The notes under the pieces were generated by a model. It saw only the letters and a list, made by a program, of their open reading frames with translations. It searched no databases and was not told the origin of the DNA. DNA of 64,000 nt, taken from Tichowtungia sp964398915 (lineage in GTDB: Bacteria; Verrucomicrobiota; Kiritimatiellia; Kiritimatiellales; Tichowtungiaceae). Location: assembly GCA_964398915.1 (NCBI GenBank), contig CAYNOR010000011.1:1-64000 (forward strand), in the 5' to 3' direction. Position 1 is the stretch's first letter. The number at the start of each line of letters is the position of its first letter. Position numbers and translations under genes: made by a program. Below, one piece after another: positions 49,876 through 58,752 of the stretch.

Positions 49876-52308
49876 ATGCCACTATATAAGATGACCACAG
49901 ACTCCTTCCGGCCGCTTAATCCAGAATCCTTTACTGCACAGAAAAATTGCGAACGCGACGATCTCCAACGACTGTTTTGTACGCAAATCGCCGTTGCATG
50001 GCCGGAGGAGGCTGCCGAGCCGGTTTATCCTTTTGTTGCCCCGGTTCAATCTGAATTCCAAAACAGTCCGGACCCTCTGCGGGGAACCGTGTTCGAGCCG
50101 ATCAAAGCGAACAGCCCCGTGACAGACCTAGTGTGCTATGCGCTACTCCCGATTTCCAGCCATGCCCGTCCGGCAGAGAGTTTTTTACTGAGCGATGATG
50201 GCCAGGAAATCGAAGTGCGCGACTGCGGGGATGTGCGGTGGGATTTCGGGGTGGTGAGCGCGGGATGGATTGAGTTTGAAAGCGAGGATGTGCCGGAGGG
50301 TGTTGAACTGAGCATCAGCGAGACCAACCAGCCGGCCGTGGTTAACATGGGGGCGGTTCACCCGATCAAAACCGAACGCCCACAATATGTCTCGGGAACG
50401 ACCTGGCGATTGGTGCTCAATCCTGAGTTCTACGAAGGGGTCCGCTTCGGATGGCTTCATGTGCGAGGCGGCATGTTCCCGTGGCGGTTGCGGAACCTGC
50501 GCCTAGTGTGTCAGGCCCGCCCGGCGAATTACCTTGGCAGCTTTTCCTGCGACGATCCGCTTCTGGAGCAGATCTGGGAGGTGGGCGCCACCGGAGTGCG
50601 CCTGAATTTTCTGAAGGACTTTTTTGGGGCAATCCTGATGGAGCGCAGTGACCGCCACTCGTGGACCGGAGATGCCCATGTGTCGCAATCCGTGGCGATG
50701 CCGGTATTCGGAAATTATGATTTTGTGCGGGCTAATCTGGCCCGGACGTCGGGCGACACGAATGGGATTGAGGGCTATTCCCTGTATTGGATTCTTTCGC
50801 TACTGGATTATGTGCTGTGTTCCGGTGACACGGCAACATTGCACAGCAATCTTCCACTTGTCAGGGCAAAGCTCGTCCATGCCATGAGCGTGGTTTCAGA
50901 GAGACGCCCGCTTGTGTTTTGCGGGCACGATGACCGCACCGGCGCCTGTTTTGAGGATCCCGAAATCGAGGCCAACCGGTGGCTCTTCCGTTTTTTGACG
51001 CTACGAACAGTTCGCGCGGTGAAAAACTCACTGCCATGGATCGCAGGGAACCCGGAAACCATGGCGCTCTGTGAGGACATCGAAAGACAGTTGTTAGATC
51101 ATGCTCTTCCAGAGGTTTTTGGCCTGCACGATGGCACCGAAGCTATTCTAGCGGGAGTGCCGGTTGACGCGGATTTTTTGGTGCGGGAATACGGAAATCC
51201 CGCGCGTTGTGTTTCCTACTCGCCATTCAACAATCTTTTTGTTCTGCAAGGCATGGTGACCTCCGGGTGCTTTGAATCGGCTATTGGTTTGCTGAGGAGG
51301 TGTTGGGGAGGGATGTTGGCGCTCGGAGCGACGACCTTTTGGGAATCGTTCCGTCCAGAGTGGCAGGAATTTCTAAAACCCTGCGGCCCGCTCCCAAATG
51401 GAGCCCACGGGTTCACCAGCCTTTGTCACCCGTGGAGTTCCGGCCCCACACGCTGGCTCACGGACCACGTTCTCGGCATCCGTCCGCTCGCGCCCGGTTA
51501 TGCGAAATTTGTTTTCGATCCTCTTCCACATGGCCCGCGCAAGGTGTCGGGGTCAGTCGCTACGCCGCAGGGGATCATTCGGGCCGGGCTTGAGGGAGAT
51601 TCGGCTTGGGTGGAGGTGCCGCCGGAATGTCGGTGCCTCGCAGGTGACAAGGTCTTCGAAGCCGGGCGGCATGACCTGCCATTCCTGCCGCGTTTGCGGA
51701 AGCCGCTTTCCCTGCCATCCCCCAATCCTGTTTATCCGGCGGTTTGGGAGGCAAATGGCACCTTGGATGCTGCCATGTCCACTGCCATAGAGTGGATCGC
51801 GTTCTCCGCAGAGCCCTCAACCGGCGACATCCAAAATCTTCATGCAACGACACGCGTCATCATTCCCGATGAAAGAATTCATGGGCGCGCGTGGCGGCAC
51901 CATTTTGCAGAGATGCCAGCCCCCTTTACCGGCGCACTCCGAACAAAGTATCCCCACGTAGTACAGCAGACTTTTTCCGTGGACATCCTTCGCCCTGAGG
52001 GAGAGACATTCCGTCTCGGAATTTATTGCCGAGATGTCGCCTGCGCAAAAGTCAGGCAGACCATCGAAGTCTTCGATCTCAAAACCAAAACGCTGATCGC
52101 GCCGACCCGCCTGGTGGAGGATTTCGCGGACGGGGTGGTTCTTTGGCTGACCTGCCATCGCGGCGTCCGCATCCGCGCCTGCGATTTTCCAGGCTATGAG
52201 GCCAGCCTCAACGGACTTTTTTTCGCTCCTCCACTGTTGTCAATAGCTTCTGACCCATTTCATCCAGCATTACCGTCGAATACCGGCTTTACGCGAAATG
52301 ATTCTTAA
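49876..52308 (+). CDS. Cytoplasmic GH78-like alpha-L-rhamnosidase
   Basis: 810 residues from the ATG at 49876 (MPLYKMTTDSFRPL), with AGAAAGA upstream; the frame is open further left but overlaps the preceding gene. No signal peptide is visible. The N-terminal sandwich (DVRWDFGVVSAGWIEFE, EFYEGVRFGWLHVRGG) is typical of GH78, and the six-hairpin barrel has LMERSDRHSWTGDAHVSQSV, SLYWILSLLDYVLCSGDTATL, WGGMLALGATTFWESFRPEW and the C-terminal GIRPLAPGYAKFVFDPLPHG. Glu within WESF and the Asp in RSDRHSWTGD are the likely catalytic region. It would split imported rhamnosides. The neighbours are not sugar genes. Confidence 0.85.
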   Translation: MPLYKMTTDSFRPLNPESFTAQKNCERDDLQRLFCTQIAVAWPEEAAEPVYPFVAPVQSEFQNSPDPLRGTVFEPIKANSPVTDLVCYALLPISSHARPAESFLLSDDGQEIEVRDCGDVRWDFGVVSAGWIEFESEDVPEGVELSISETNQPAVVNMGAVHPIKTERPQYVSGTTWRLVLNPEFYEGVRFGWLHVRGGMFPWRLRNLRLVCQARPANYLGSFSCDDPLLEQIWEVGATGVRLNFLKDFFGAILMERSDRHSWTGDAHVSQSVAMPVFGNYDFVRANLARTSGDTNGIEGYSLYWILSLLDYVLCSGDTATLHSNLPLVRAKLVHAMSVVSERRPLVFCGHDDRTGACFEDPEIEANRWLFRFLTLRTVRAVKNSLPWIAGNPETMALCEDIERQLLDHALPEVFGLHDGTEAILAGVPVDADFLVREYGNPARCVSYSPFNNLFVLQGMVTSGCFESAIGLLRRCWGGMLALGATTFWESFRPEWQEFLKPCGPLPNGAHGFTSLCHPWSSGPTRWLTDHVLGIRPLAPGYAKFVFDPLPHGPRKVSGSVATPQGIIRAGLEGDSAWVEVPPECRCLAGDKVFEAGRHDLPFLPRLRKPLSLPSPNPVYPAVWEANGTLDAAMSTAIEWIAFSAEPSTGDIQNLHATTRVIIPDERIHGRAWRHHFAEMPAPFTGALRTKYPHVVQQTFSVDILRPEGETFRLGIYCRDVACAKVRQTIEVFDLKTKTLIAPTRLVEDFADGVVLWLTCHRGVRIRACDFPGYEASLNGLFFAPPLLSIASDPFHPALPSNTGFTRNDS

Positions 52309-52321
52309 AGGAGAATTTGGC

Positions 52322-52564
52322 ATGACCTCGCCCTCTGAACATCCATGGGATCTATTGCACGGCATGACGCTGGAAAAGATTCTCACCCAGCTGGTCGAAG
52401 ATCACGGCTGGGAGGAGATGGGCGAGCGGATCAAAATACGATGCTTTCAGAATGATCCCTCGATCAAGTCGAGTCTGACGTTTCTGCGCAAAACACCGTG
52501 GGCGCGGGAGAAGGTTGAAAAGTGGTTTGTCGCCGATGCCCGCCGGAAACTCCGCGGACGATAA
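52322..52564 (+). CDS. VF530-family protein (DUF2132)
   Basis: 80 residues from the ATG at 52322, with AAAGGAG upstream. DLLHGMTLEKILTQLVEDHGWEEMGERIKI (in outline), CFQNDPSIKSSLTFLRKTPWAREKVE match the VF530 family closely over its whole length. The family has a DNA-binding-like helical fold and no known function. Its ribosome-binding site lies inside the 3' end of the rhamnosidase gene, and the two may be cotranscribed. Confidence 0.93.
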   Translation: MTSPSEHPWDLLHGMTLEKILTQLVEDHGWEEMGERIKIRCFQNDPSIKSSLTFLRKTPWAREKVEKWFVADARRKLRGR

Positions 52565-52585
52565 TTACAATTGAACCGCCTGTGT

Positions 52586-53512
52586 TCAGCTTCCCTCAGT
52601 GCGGAGGCGCGGATCGAGGGCGTCGCGCAGCGCATCACCCAGCAGGTTGAAGGCGAGAACGAGTCCAAAGATCGCCAGCGTAACAAAGGTCATTTCCCAC
52701 CAGACGCCTTGCCATAGCCGCATGCGCGCACTGTTGATCATGACGCCCCACGAGGGTTCACTGACGACTCCGATTCCGAGAAAGCTCATAAACACTTCGG
52801 TGCTGACCGCCGCCGGAAAACGCAGGGTGAAGGTGACGATGATGACGTGAAAAACATTGGGGAGAATGTGGCGGAAAAGAATTCGCGGCCAGCTCAACCC
52901 CAACGCTTTCGCCGCCATGACATAGGCCTGTTCTTTGTGTTTAATTACTTCGCCGCGAATCAGTCGGCAGAGGCCGACCCAGGTGGTAAGCCCGATGCCG
53001 AGATAGATTCCCAGCAAGCCCTTCCCGACGACCATCGCGATGGCGAGAATAAACAAAAGGCCCGGCATGGACGCCACGGTGGAATAGAGCCAGACAACGA
53101 AGCTGTCCACGCGTCCGCCGAAGTAACCCGCAAGACATCCGAAGAAAACGCCAATGGGGATGGCAATGAGCGCGGTGATGATACCAACCTTATAGGCAAT
53201 GCGCGTACCTTGGATCAGCCGCTGCATCACGTCACGGCCAAGGGCGTCGGTTCCCATCCAATGGCTGGAAGACGGCGGCTGATAGGCCTTATTGAGATCC
53301 GTCGTCTGGTAAAACGCCGTCTGATCTTTGGCCTGATAGTAGCGGTAAACCGCTTCTCCATAGATCGCCAGCACCGTATAAAATATGACAACACCGAGGC
53401 AGACCATGGCTAGACGGCTCTTCTTCAATCGCCGCCAGGCATCAGACCAGAGCGAGTTGCCGCGCTCTGCAGAAGTCAAGGGGCGGGTGTCAGTTGTCAG
53501 ATAGTCGTTCAT
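52586..53512 (-). CDS. Peptide/oligopeptide-type ABC transporter permease (OppC/DppC-like)
   Basis: 308 residues with an OppC_N-type first helix (MVCLGVVIFYTVLAIYGEAV), the family landmark HWMGTDALGRDVMQRLIQGTRIA, and the EAA loop EQAYVMAAKALGLSWPRILFRHILPN that docks on the ATPase. About six membrane helices. It would form half of the channel for a peptide or sugar ABC importer. No OppB, ATPase or binding protein is present: the upstream side is occupied by a transposable element beginning 27 bases away, and the downstream gene is convergent. It is therefore an orphan here and may have lost its promoter. Confidence 0.92.
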   Translation of the reverse strand: MNDYLTTDTRPLTSAERGNSLWSDAWRRLKKSRLAMVCLGVVIFYTVLAIYGEAVYRYYQAKDQTAFYQTTDLNKAYQPPSSSHWMGTDALGRDVMQRLIQGTRIAYKVGIITALIAIPIGVFFGCLAGYFGGRVDSFVVWLYSTVASMPGLLFILAIAMVVGKGLLGIYLGIGLTTWVGLCRLIRGEVIKHKEQAYVMAAKALGLSWPRILFRHILPNVFHVIIVTFTLRFPAAVSTEVFMSFLGIGVVSEPSWGVMINSARMRLWQGVWWEMTFVTLAIFGLVLAFNLLGDALRDALDPRLRTEGS

Positions 53513-53539
53513 TTCAATTTCACCCGTGGGGGCAGATGG

Positions 53540-54620
53540 GGGGTCAGTCCTTGATTTTTGACATTTTTGCCTTCAACCCCAGCAAGCCGCCACTCACCAC
53601 CGTCTCAACAGCACGGACTCCTCGCGAGACCGATGCAACATTGCCCATAATTAACGCATTCGAAATCCAGTCGTTCCGGACACTGGTATTTCTGCGGATC
53701 AGCCAGGCAATCACCTTTTTGCGATCATCTCCCTTTTTTAGCAAAGCCAGTTCAGACCGTTTTAACTTCAAGGCGATCAGCCCGGCGACCAGCAACTCTT
53801 CCGCAACCTGTTCGTCATGTCGCCCCGCGGCTCCGCCGCTATATGAGCCCCGCTGCCCGCCTGTGGCAGCCCCTTTTATCGCCTTGCGCATCTCTACGGA
53901 GAACTCGCCGGAACCAAAAACCCATCCCCTTCGGATTTCTCCCCAGGCCGCATCGGCCTGTCCCGGATCATGACTGTACAAAATATCCATCACTCTTTTT
54001 TGCATGTAACGGCGATAACCAGCCCTGCCGGAAGTCGTATCTTCAAAGCCGGCACTCTTCAAAACACGCTCTGCAACCAGCCATTCCGGACGTTCAGACG
54101 GGCGCAAAACTCCTCTATAGCTGCTCCACCTGAAATCGGCGAGCGTTCCTTCCTTCAAATCAAAACAGCGGGCTCGGGCCGGATTCAGATGAATATAGCT
54201 CGAAACAGCAGAAAAATATGTCCCGTCTCCATCCACCAGCAAAGCCTTGTATCGGCCCTGAAAAAGATGCCCCCGAACCATATGCCGGACGTTGAAGCGC
54301 TGGGTGTACACCCCTTGAACCCAGCGCATTCCATCCACCAGATTCGGCTCAGGAGTCTCGAGCAGAAGGTGATAATGGTTGCCCATCAGAACATATGCAT
54401 GGATCAACCATCCACACCGTGCAACGACATCTCCCAGTGTATTGAGAAACACTTCGCAGTCTGTTGAGTCCCGGAATATCGTCTCCTGACGATTACCTCG
54501 GCACATTACGTGATACAGTGCTCCGGAAAATTGGATTCGAAGAGGTCTTGGCATGAGCACATGTCAACAAATCAACTCGGATGCGTCAAACCTAAATGTC
54601 AAAATTCAAGGACTGACCCC
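53540..54620. mobile_element. TnpA_REP/Y1-type transposable element, second copy
   Basis: 1.08 kb bounded by inverted repeats at 53540-53566 and 54594-54620 (27 bases, one mismatch), reading GGGGTCAGTCCTTGA inwards. The outer GGGGTCAG is identical to the element at 12106-13181. Just outside the right end, GACCCC(C)AATCCT is repeated at 54615-54626 and about 54638-54649. The element stands directly upstream of the orphan permease gene. Confidence 0.85.
53544..54554 (-). CDS. REP-associated tyrosine (Y1/HUH) transposase, second copy
   Basis: 336 residues from the ATG at 54554 (MPRPLRIQFSGALYHVMCRGN). The HUH motif is GNHYHLLLETP, the Tyr helix is SSYIHLNPARAR, and a long C-terminal domain contains GWVFGSGEF and the IMGNVASVSRGVRAV tail that corresponds to LVMGHFTTVSR in the other copy. 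Roughly 40-50% alike to the gene at 12112-13113 by eye, so they are separate lineages of one family. It fills its element, and its last codons run into the terminal repeat. Confidence 0.93.
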   Translation of the reverse strand: MPRPLRIQFSGALYHVMCRGNRQETIFRDSTDCEVFLNTLGDVVARCGWLIHAYVLMGNHYHLLLETPEPNLVDGMRWVQGVYTQRFNVRHMVRGHLFQGRYKALLVDGDGTYFSAVSSYIHLNPARARCFDLKEGTLADFRWSSYRGVLRPSERPEWLVAERVLKSAGFEDTTSGRAGYRRYMQKRVMDILYSHDPGQADAAWGEIRRGWVFGSGEFSVEMRKAIKGAATGGQRGSYSGGAAGRHDEQVAEELLVAGLIALKLKRSELALLKKGDDRKKVIAWLIRRNTSVRNDWISNALIMGNVASVSRGVRAVETVVSGGLLGLKAKMSKIKD

Positions 54621-54692
54621 AATCCTTGAAATGAATGACCCCCAATCCTCTCATTGAATTTTCGTTCCGGGCTTCAATCCGGTTCGCCCGGC

Positions 54693-57600
54693 TTATGGTG
54701 TATTAGCTATCGGTTCAGCTTTTACATTGTCAAACACTGCAGTACCAAACCACACATTCAGTCCAAACTGTCCGCTGGTGTAGGATTCATCATTGTAATC
54801 TATAACTGGAGCAGCGGCATTGTTGAGATATACTTTGACGTTTTTATGATTGGCGACGATTTTTAGATGATAAACCGTATTTGCGCTAAACGTGTACGGA
54901 ACCGTGCTAAAAACAACATAGGGGAATTTGTAAAACTTTATATATGAATTACCTGCATCCAATGCGACTAAATAAGTGCTGGTACTGTCTGCATTACCTC
55001 TGAAAGTAAGCACGCCGGCGGCATTAGCGGTTGCCATTTTGATATCGGCCTCATAGATGAAGTTGTTTCCAATAATGTTGTTTTTAATAATGTGCCCATT
55101 TCCACCCCCCCAATCCCCCAGTAGTGCGGTCGCGGGATTATTCCATGTCCCACTTATTACTGACCAGTCCGCGACAACGCCATTATCGAACGTATCGTTG
55201 AACTGTTGAAATTGAATGGGCGGCTCTTTGTCATAAATAAAATTTACAATATAATTTTTAAAGGTGACACCATCCTGGGCGGCAACAGTTATGTTGGCGC
55301 TTCCGGGAATACTTAAAGCCTGAGTTATAGAAAGTGTTGCGTTCCCAACATCTTTCAACGCAGCTGATACCATAGGCGCTGTGTTGACCGTCGACGGGAC
55401 CAAAACAGAGTAAACAATTTTTTCGGAGGAGAAGTCGGGAATTGAATTCCCGCTCACCTTCAAGTCTACTAAAGTAGCGTCGTCATTACGTATTGCGCCT
55501 GTTCCCATTGAAATTTTTACATTATCGAACAGAACGGTGCTTTCCCAAACAGTTAATCCAAAAATACCCGATGCGTAGGTTACATCGTTAAAATCTATAC
55601 TTGGATTATCTTGATTGTTGAAATAGATCTTAATGTTTTGCCCGCTTGCAACCACTTTCAAATGATACCATGTATCGGCGGTAAAGGTTTGGGGTGTTGT
55701 TGCTAAAGTCAGATATGGAAATTTGTAGAGTTTGATGACCCCGCTCGTACCGTCCAATGCGACTAAATAACTATTACTTCCATCTTTGTTTCCCCTGAAT
55801 GTTAAGACGCCTGCAGCATTCTTGGCGCTCAGTTTTATATCAGCCTCATAACTGAAGTCTGTTCCAATTAAACTGTTTTTTGTCAACAACCCGTTACCGG
55901 CAGCAGTTGCTTGAATAGCATTATTTACGTTCGACCAAGCGCCGCCGACTTGCGTCCATCCGTTAAGATTTCCATCATTGAAATCGTTAATCAAAGTAGT
56001 TTGCGCGGAAGCAACCAAATCGAATGAAACAGTAATATTCGAATTGGCATTAACATCGGATGTGTTCGTCAAAATTACAGTAAGGATCTTTCCCGATTGA
56101 CTTGTGGAGAAAACAGGCAATACCGCACCATCTAATTTTACAACAACATGTTGAGCCGCTTTTCTGTTCGGTACAGTTAATACAATTGTTTTTATTTTAG
56201 TAACGCCCGATTTTACTTCGATTTTTGAAATCTGATTCGTGGCGGTTTGAGTCTGACTCAACAACCCATATCCAGCAGAAGAACTGAAGAATGAAACATG
56301 ATTATCCGGTTTCCATTTGGGAATGAATTTAAGCAGTTTATTCGGTCCATCATAACTAAACCCTTGCAACGACAGTAAAACCGACCAGCTACTTAACGCT
56401 CTTCCATAAAAATCTCCACATTCATCTTCTCCAAAAGGACTCCCGGTTCCAAAAACAGCGGCATTGCTTCCTGCATAAACTTCTTTTCCAGCGGCTCTAA
56501 ATCTTCCGTCATACCGTTTGGCAATATTATTCACCACATCAAGTCCTTCATTTATCATTCCATACTGAAGCATTGTGGCTGCGAAAGCATACTCAAACCC
56601 GGACATTACCTCCGAATGATATAAAACAGGGTTTTTGGGCATTACACTCGGGAATTTACTCATTATCCAGCCGGTATCACCCGTTCCAAGAAAATCTCTA
56701 AACAGGGTACTGTACTGACCGTCGATGTCGGTTACTTTATTTCTACTGTAGATTTGAGATAATGAAATGATGGTTTTGTCTAAAGGGTAAATCTGACCTA
56801 AATCGAGCATATTCGCCCACCACTGACCGTCAAACATACCGATATAACTACCGTTTGCAAACGAACTGGTATTGGGTAAATTTTGGGTTCTTTCTACAAA
56901 ATACTTCAGGGTATCATCCCAAAGTAACGTGCCGATCGTTGTTTTAGCCGTCCCGGCTATTGAATTATACACGTCTCTTGATGACAAATCCTTCATGCTT
57001 TCTGCCATTTTCGCAGTTGCATTTAACGCAGCAATATACATGCCGCCAATCACCGGATTTATACCGGATGTTGCACCATCAAGCGTATTGGCATATGACC
57101 CTTCGAAGGTTCCATTCTTATCAGCATCATATTTTGATATCACATAATCCATTGCTTTTTTAGTCTTCAACCAAACTGTATTTAACCATTCATTGTCGTC
57201 GGTAAGCAGGTGATCTCTATAAATACCAAGTATCGTTCCCAAATGCCCATCCAATGCGTTTGACATCTCGCCATCACGAGAAGGTAAAAGGCCTTCAGCG
57301 TTTTGCGAGTTCAGGTTTTGCACCATTATTTTTCTGGATAATTCGGGAAATATCCACGAGATGCCTTGCGCATATTGATATACATGTTTGCAATTGCCGA
57401 ACCATTCTTCACGATCGGAAGTACTTTCCCACAATCCGAAATAGCCGTTTTTAGTCCAGAATGCCGTGGGGGTTTTTAATACACTAAGATTCGAATTAAT
57501 CCTGTCCATGACGTATCGTGGAGTATTTGAAGTATACAATGTTTGGTGATACAATCTCGTCTTCTGATCCAGCAGATTGAAATTAGATTTTACGTAAGTA

Positions 57601-58607
57601 TCTACATCGTCAGCATCTGTCCACCAGTTTTCGTACATGCACCCGCCATTCGGAAAATTCCACTGAGGTATGTCACTTCTTCCGAAACTGCCATTTGGGA
57701 AGTACCAACTTAAAACAAAGGTGACAGTTTTTTCTTCTCCGGGAGCTAAAGTAAAATCTTTAGCAAGTGCTCCATCAACGGTTACTCCACTGGATGGACT
57801 GCTTGCAGTGGCCGCTCCGGTTAATACCCCGTCGGCAGAAAAATCGTCGTAAAGTGTACTTAAATTGTCCCACGAGGCCGTGAAAGACATTTCTGTTTCG
57901 TAAGCCGATAACTGCAAACTGCCATTTGTTCCTGTCATTTTCAGACTGGTGCTCGAAGCATCTGAAACGATACGGTTCACGTTGCTGCCATAAGCATTGA
58001 AATTTCTATTATTAGTAATCGTTCCATACCCATTGAAACCTACGGCATTTTGTTGTGTGCCGAGAACACTAACACTGGTTGTATTAGCTGACGTGTTTTT
58101 AACAGTGATTTTAAAAATTGCACAGGGTATTGCAGAGTTTTTCAGATCCATAGGTATTAATGGATTAAACGCTTCCATTTTCACCTCTACCGGCAGTGCC
58201 GTGTCACTAAAGTTATACCATCCAAAAGGAAATTCGCCGGTAAATTTTAAGCTGTTCATTGCCGAAAACGGCCCGACTGCGGAGGTCTGAAGTGCTTTCA
58301 CAACCGTTGCTCCGTTCGTGCCGGCACGAATGGCAAAAAAACTATTGGGAATAATTCCGCTCCCCGCTCTTTCCTCAAAATTATTAAAAATCTGCCACCA
58401 CACTCTTTCGGCTTTCCCGTTCATACGTATGGTACCACCGCCCAATGCTCCAATGGGAAAATCGAGTCCTGTTAAATAAATTCCCTCATAAACGTGCGGG
58501 GTGGTTTGTGTACTATATCGCTCATAGTACGTGTCGCTTGCAGAAAAAGTAAGCGGGCTGAACAGCAACATGAATAGTGCTAGAAAGACATTTGATTTTG
58601 TTTTCAT
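54693..58607 (-). CDS. Secreted GH116-like beta-glycosidase with two concanavalin-like domains
   Basis: 1304 residues with a signal peptide (KSNVFLALFMLLFSPLTFS). The N-terminal sandwich opens with YERYSTQTTPHVYEGIYLTG and FPIGALGGGTIR, and the barrel has LDGHLGTILGIYRDHLL, YFVERTQ and FGTGSPFGEDECGDFYGRALSSW; this is the GBA2_N plus DUF608 layout of GH116 (beta-glucosidase/xylosidase). Two near-copies of a 180-residue LamG/CBM66-like domain (SYEADIKLSAKNAAGVLTFRG; YEADIKMATANAAGVLTFRG) flank a cadherin-like domain (LVDLKVSGNSIPDFSSE). The DNA is much more AT-rich than its neighbours and rich in Asn, Lys and Thr codons, so transfer from a Bacteroidota-like donor is likely. Confidence 0.78.
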   Translation of the reverse strand: MKTKSNVFLALFMLLFSPLTFSASDTYYERYSTQTTPHVYEGIYLTGLDFPIGALGGGTIRMNGKAERVWWQIFNNFEERAGSGIIPNSFFAIRAGTNGATVVKALQTSAVGPFSAMNSLKFTGEFPFGWYNFSDTALPVEVKMEAFNPLIPMDLKNSAIPCAIFKITVKNTSANTTSVSVLGTQQNAVGFNGYGTITNNRNFNAYGSNVNRIVSDASSTSLKMTGTNGSLQLSAYETEMSFTASWDNLSTLYDDFSADGVLTGAATASSPSSGVTVDGALAKDFTLAPGEEKTVTFVLSWYFPNGSFGRSDIPQWNFPNGGCMYENWWTDADDVDTYVKSNFNLLDQKTRLYHQTLYTSNTPRYVMDRINSNLSVLKTPTAFWTKNGYFGLWESTSDREEWFGNCKHVYQYAQGISWIFPELSRKIMVQNLNSQNAEGLLPSRDGEMSNALDGHLGTILGIYRDHLLTDDNEWLNTVWLKTKKAMDYVISKYDADKNGTFEGSYANTLDGATSGINPVIGGMYIAALNATAKMAESMKDLSSRDVYNSIAGTAKTTIGTLLWDDTLKYFVERTQNLPNTSSFANGSYIGMFDGQWWANMLDLGQIYPLDKTIISLSQIYSRNKVTDIDGQYSTLFRDFLGTGDTGWIMSKFPSVMPKNPVLYHSEVMSGFEYAFAATMLQYGMINEGLDVVNNIAKRYDGRFRAAGKEVYAGSNAAVFGTGSPFGEDECGDFYGRALSSWSVLLSLQGFSYDGPNKLLKFIPKWKPDNHVSFFSSSAGYGLLSQTQTATNQISKIEVKSGVTKIKTIVLTVPNRKAAQHVVVKLDGAVLPVFSTSQSGKILTVILTNTSDVNANSNITVSFDLVASAQTTLINDFNDGNLNGWTQVGGAWSNVNNAIQATAAGNGLLTKNSLIGTDFSYEADIKLSAKNAAGVLTFRGNKDGSNSYLVALDGTSGVIKLYKFPYLTLATTPQTFTADTWYHLKVVASGQNIKIYFNNQDNPSIDFNDVTYASGIFGLTVWESTVLFDNVKISMGTGAIRNDDATLVDLKVSGNSIPDFSSEKIVYSVLVPSTVNTAPMVSAALKDVGNATLSITQALSIPGSANITVAAQDGVTFKNYIVNFIYDKEPPIQFQQFNDTFDNGVVADWSVISGTWNNPATALLGDWGGGNGHIIKNNIIGNNFIYEADIKMATANAAGVLTFRGNADSTSTYLVALDAGNSYIKFYKFPYVVFSTVPYTFSANTVYHLKIVANHKNVKVYLNNAAAPVIDYNDESYTSGQFGLNVWFGTAVFDNVKAEPIANTP

Positions 58608-58718
58608 AATATACCACCTGTTTGTTTTTTTGTAATTAAAACGACTGTCTGATTAACGCTGTATCTGATTCATCATCCACTTAACAATATAAAGCCCCTT
58701 TTAAATCAACTTGAATTA

Positions 58719-58744
58719 ACGGCTGATTTTATTTTGGCAGCCGT
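58719..58744. terminator. Weak hairpin ACGGCTG ... CAGCCGT
   Basis: Perfect 7-base stem with a 12-base loop, 9 bases after the stop of the GH106 gene. On the - strand no T-run follows, so termination would be inefficient; on the + strand it is followed by CATTTTG. Confidence 0.35.
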
Positions 58745-58752
58745 CATTTTGT

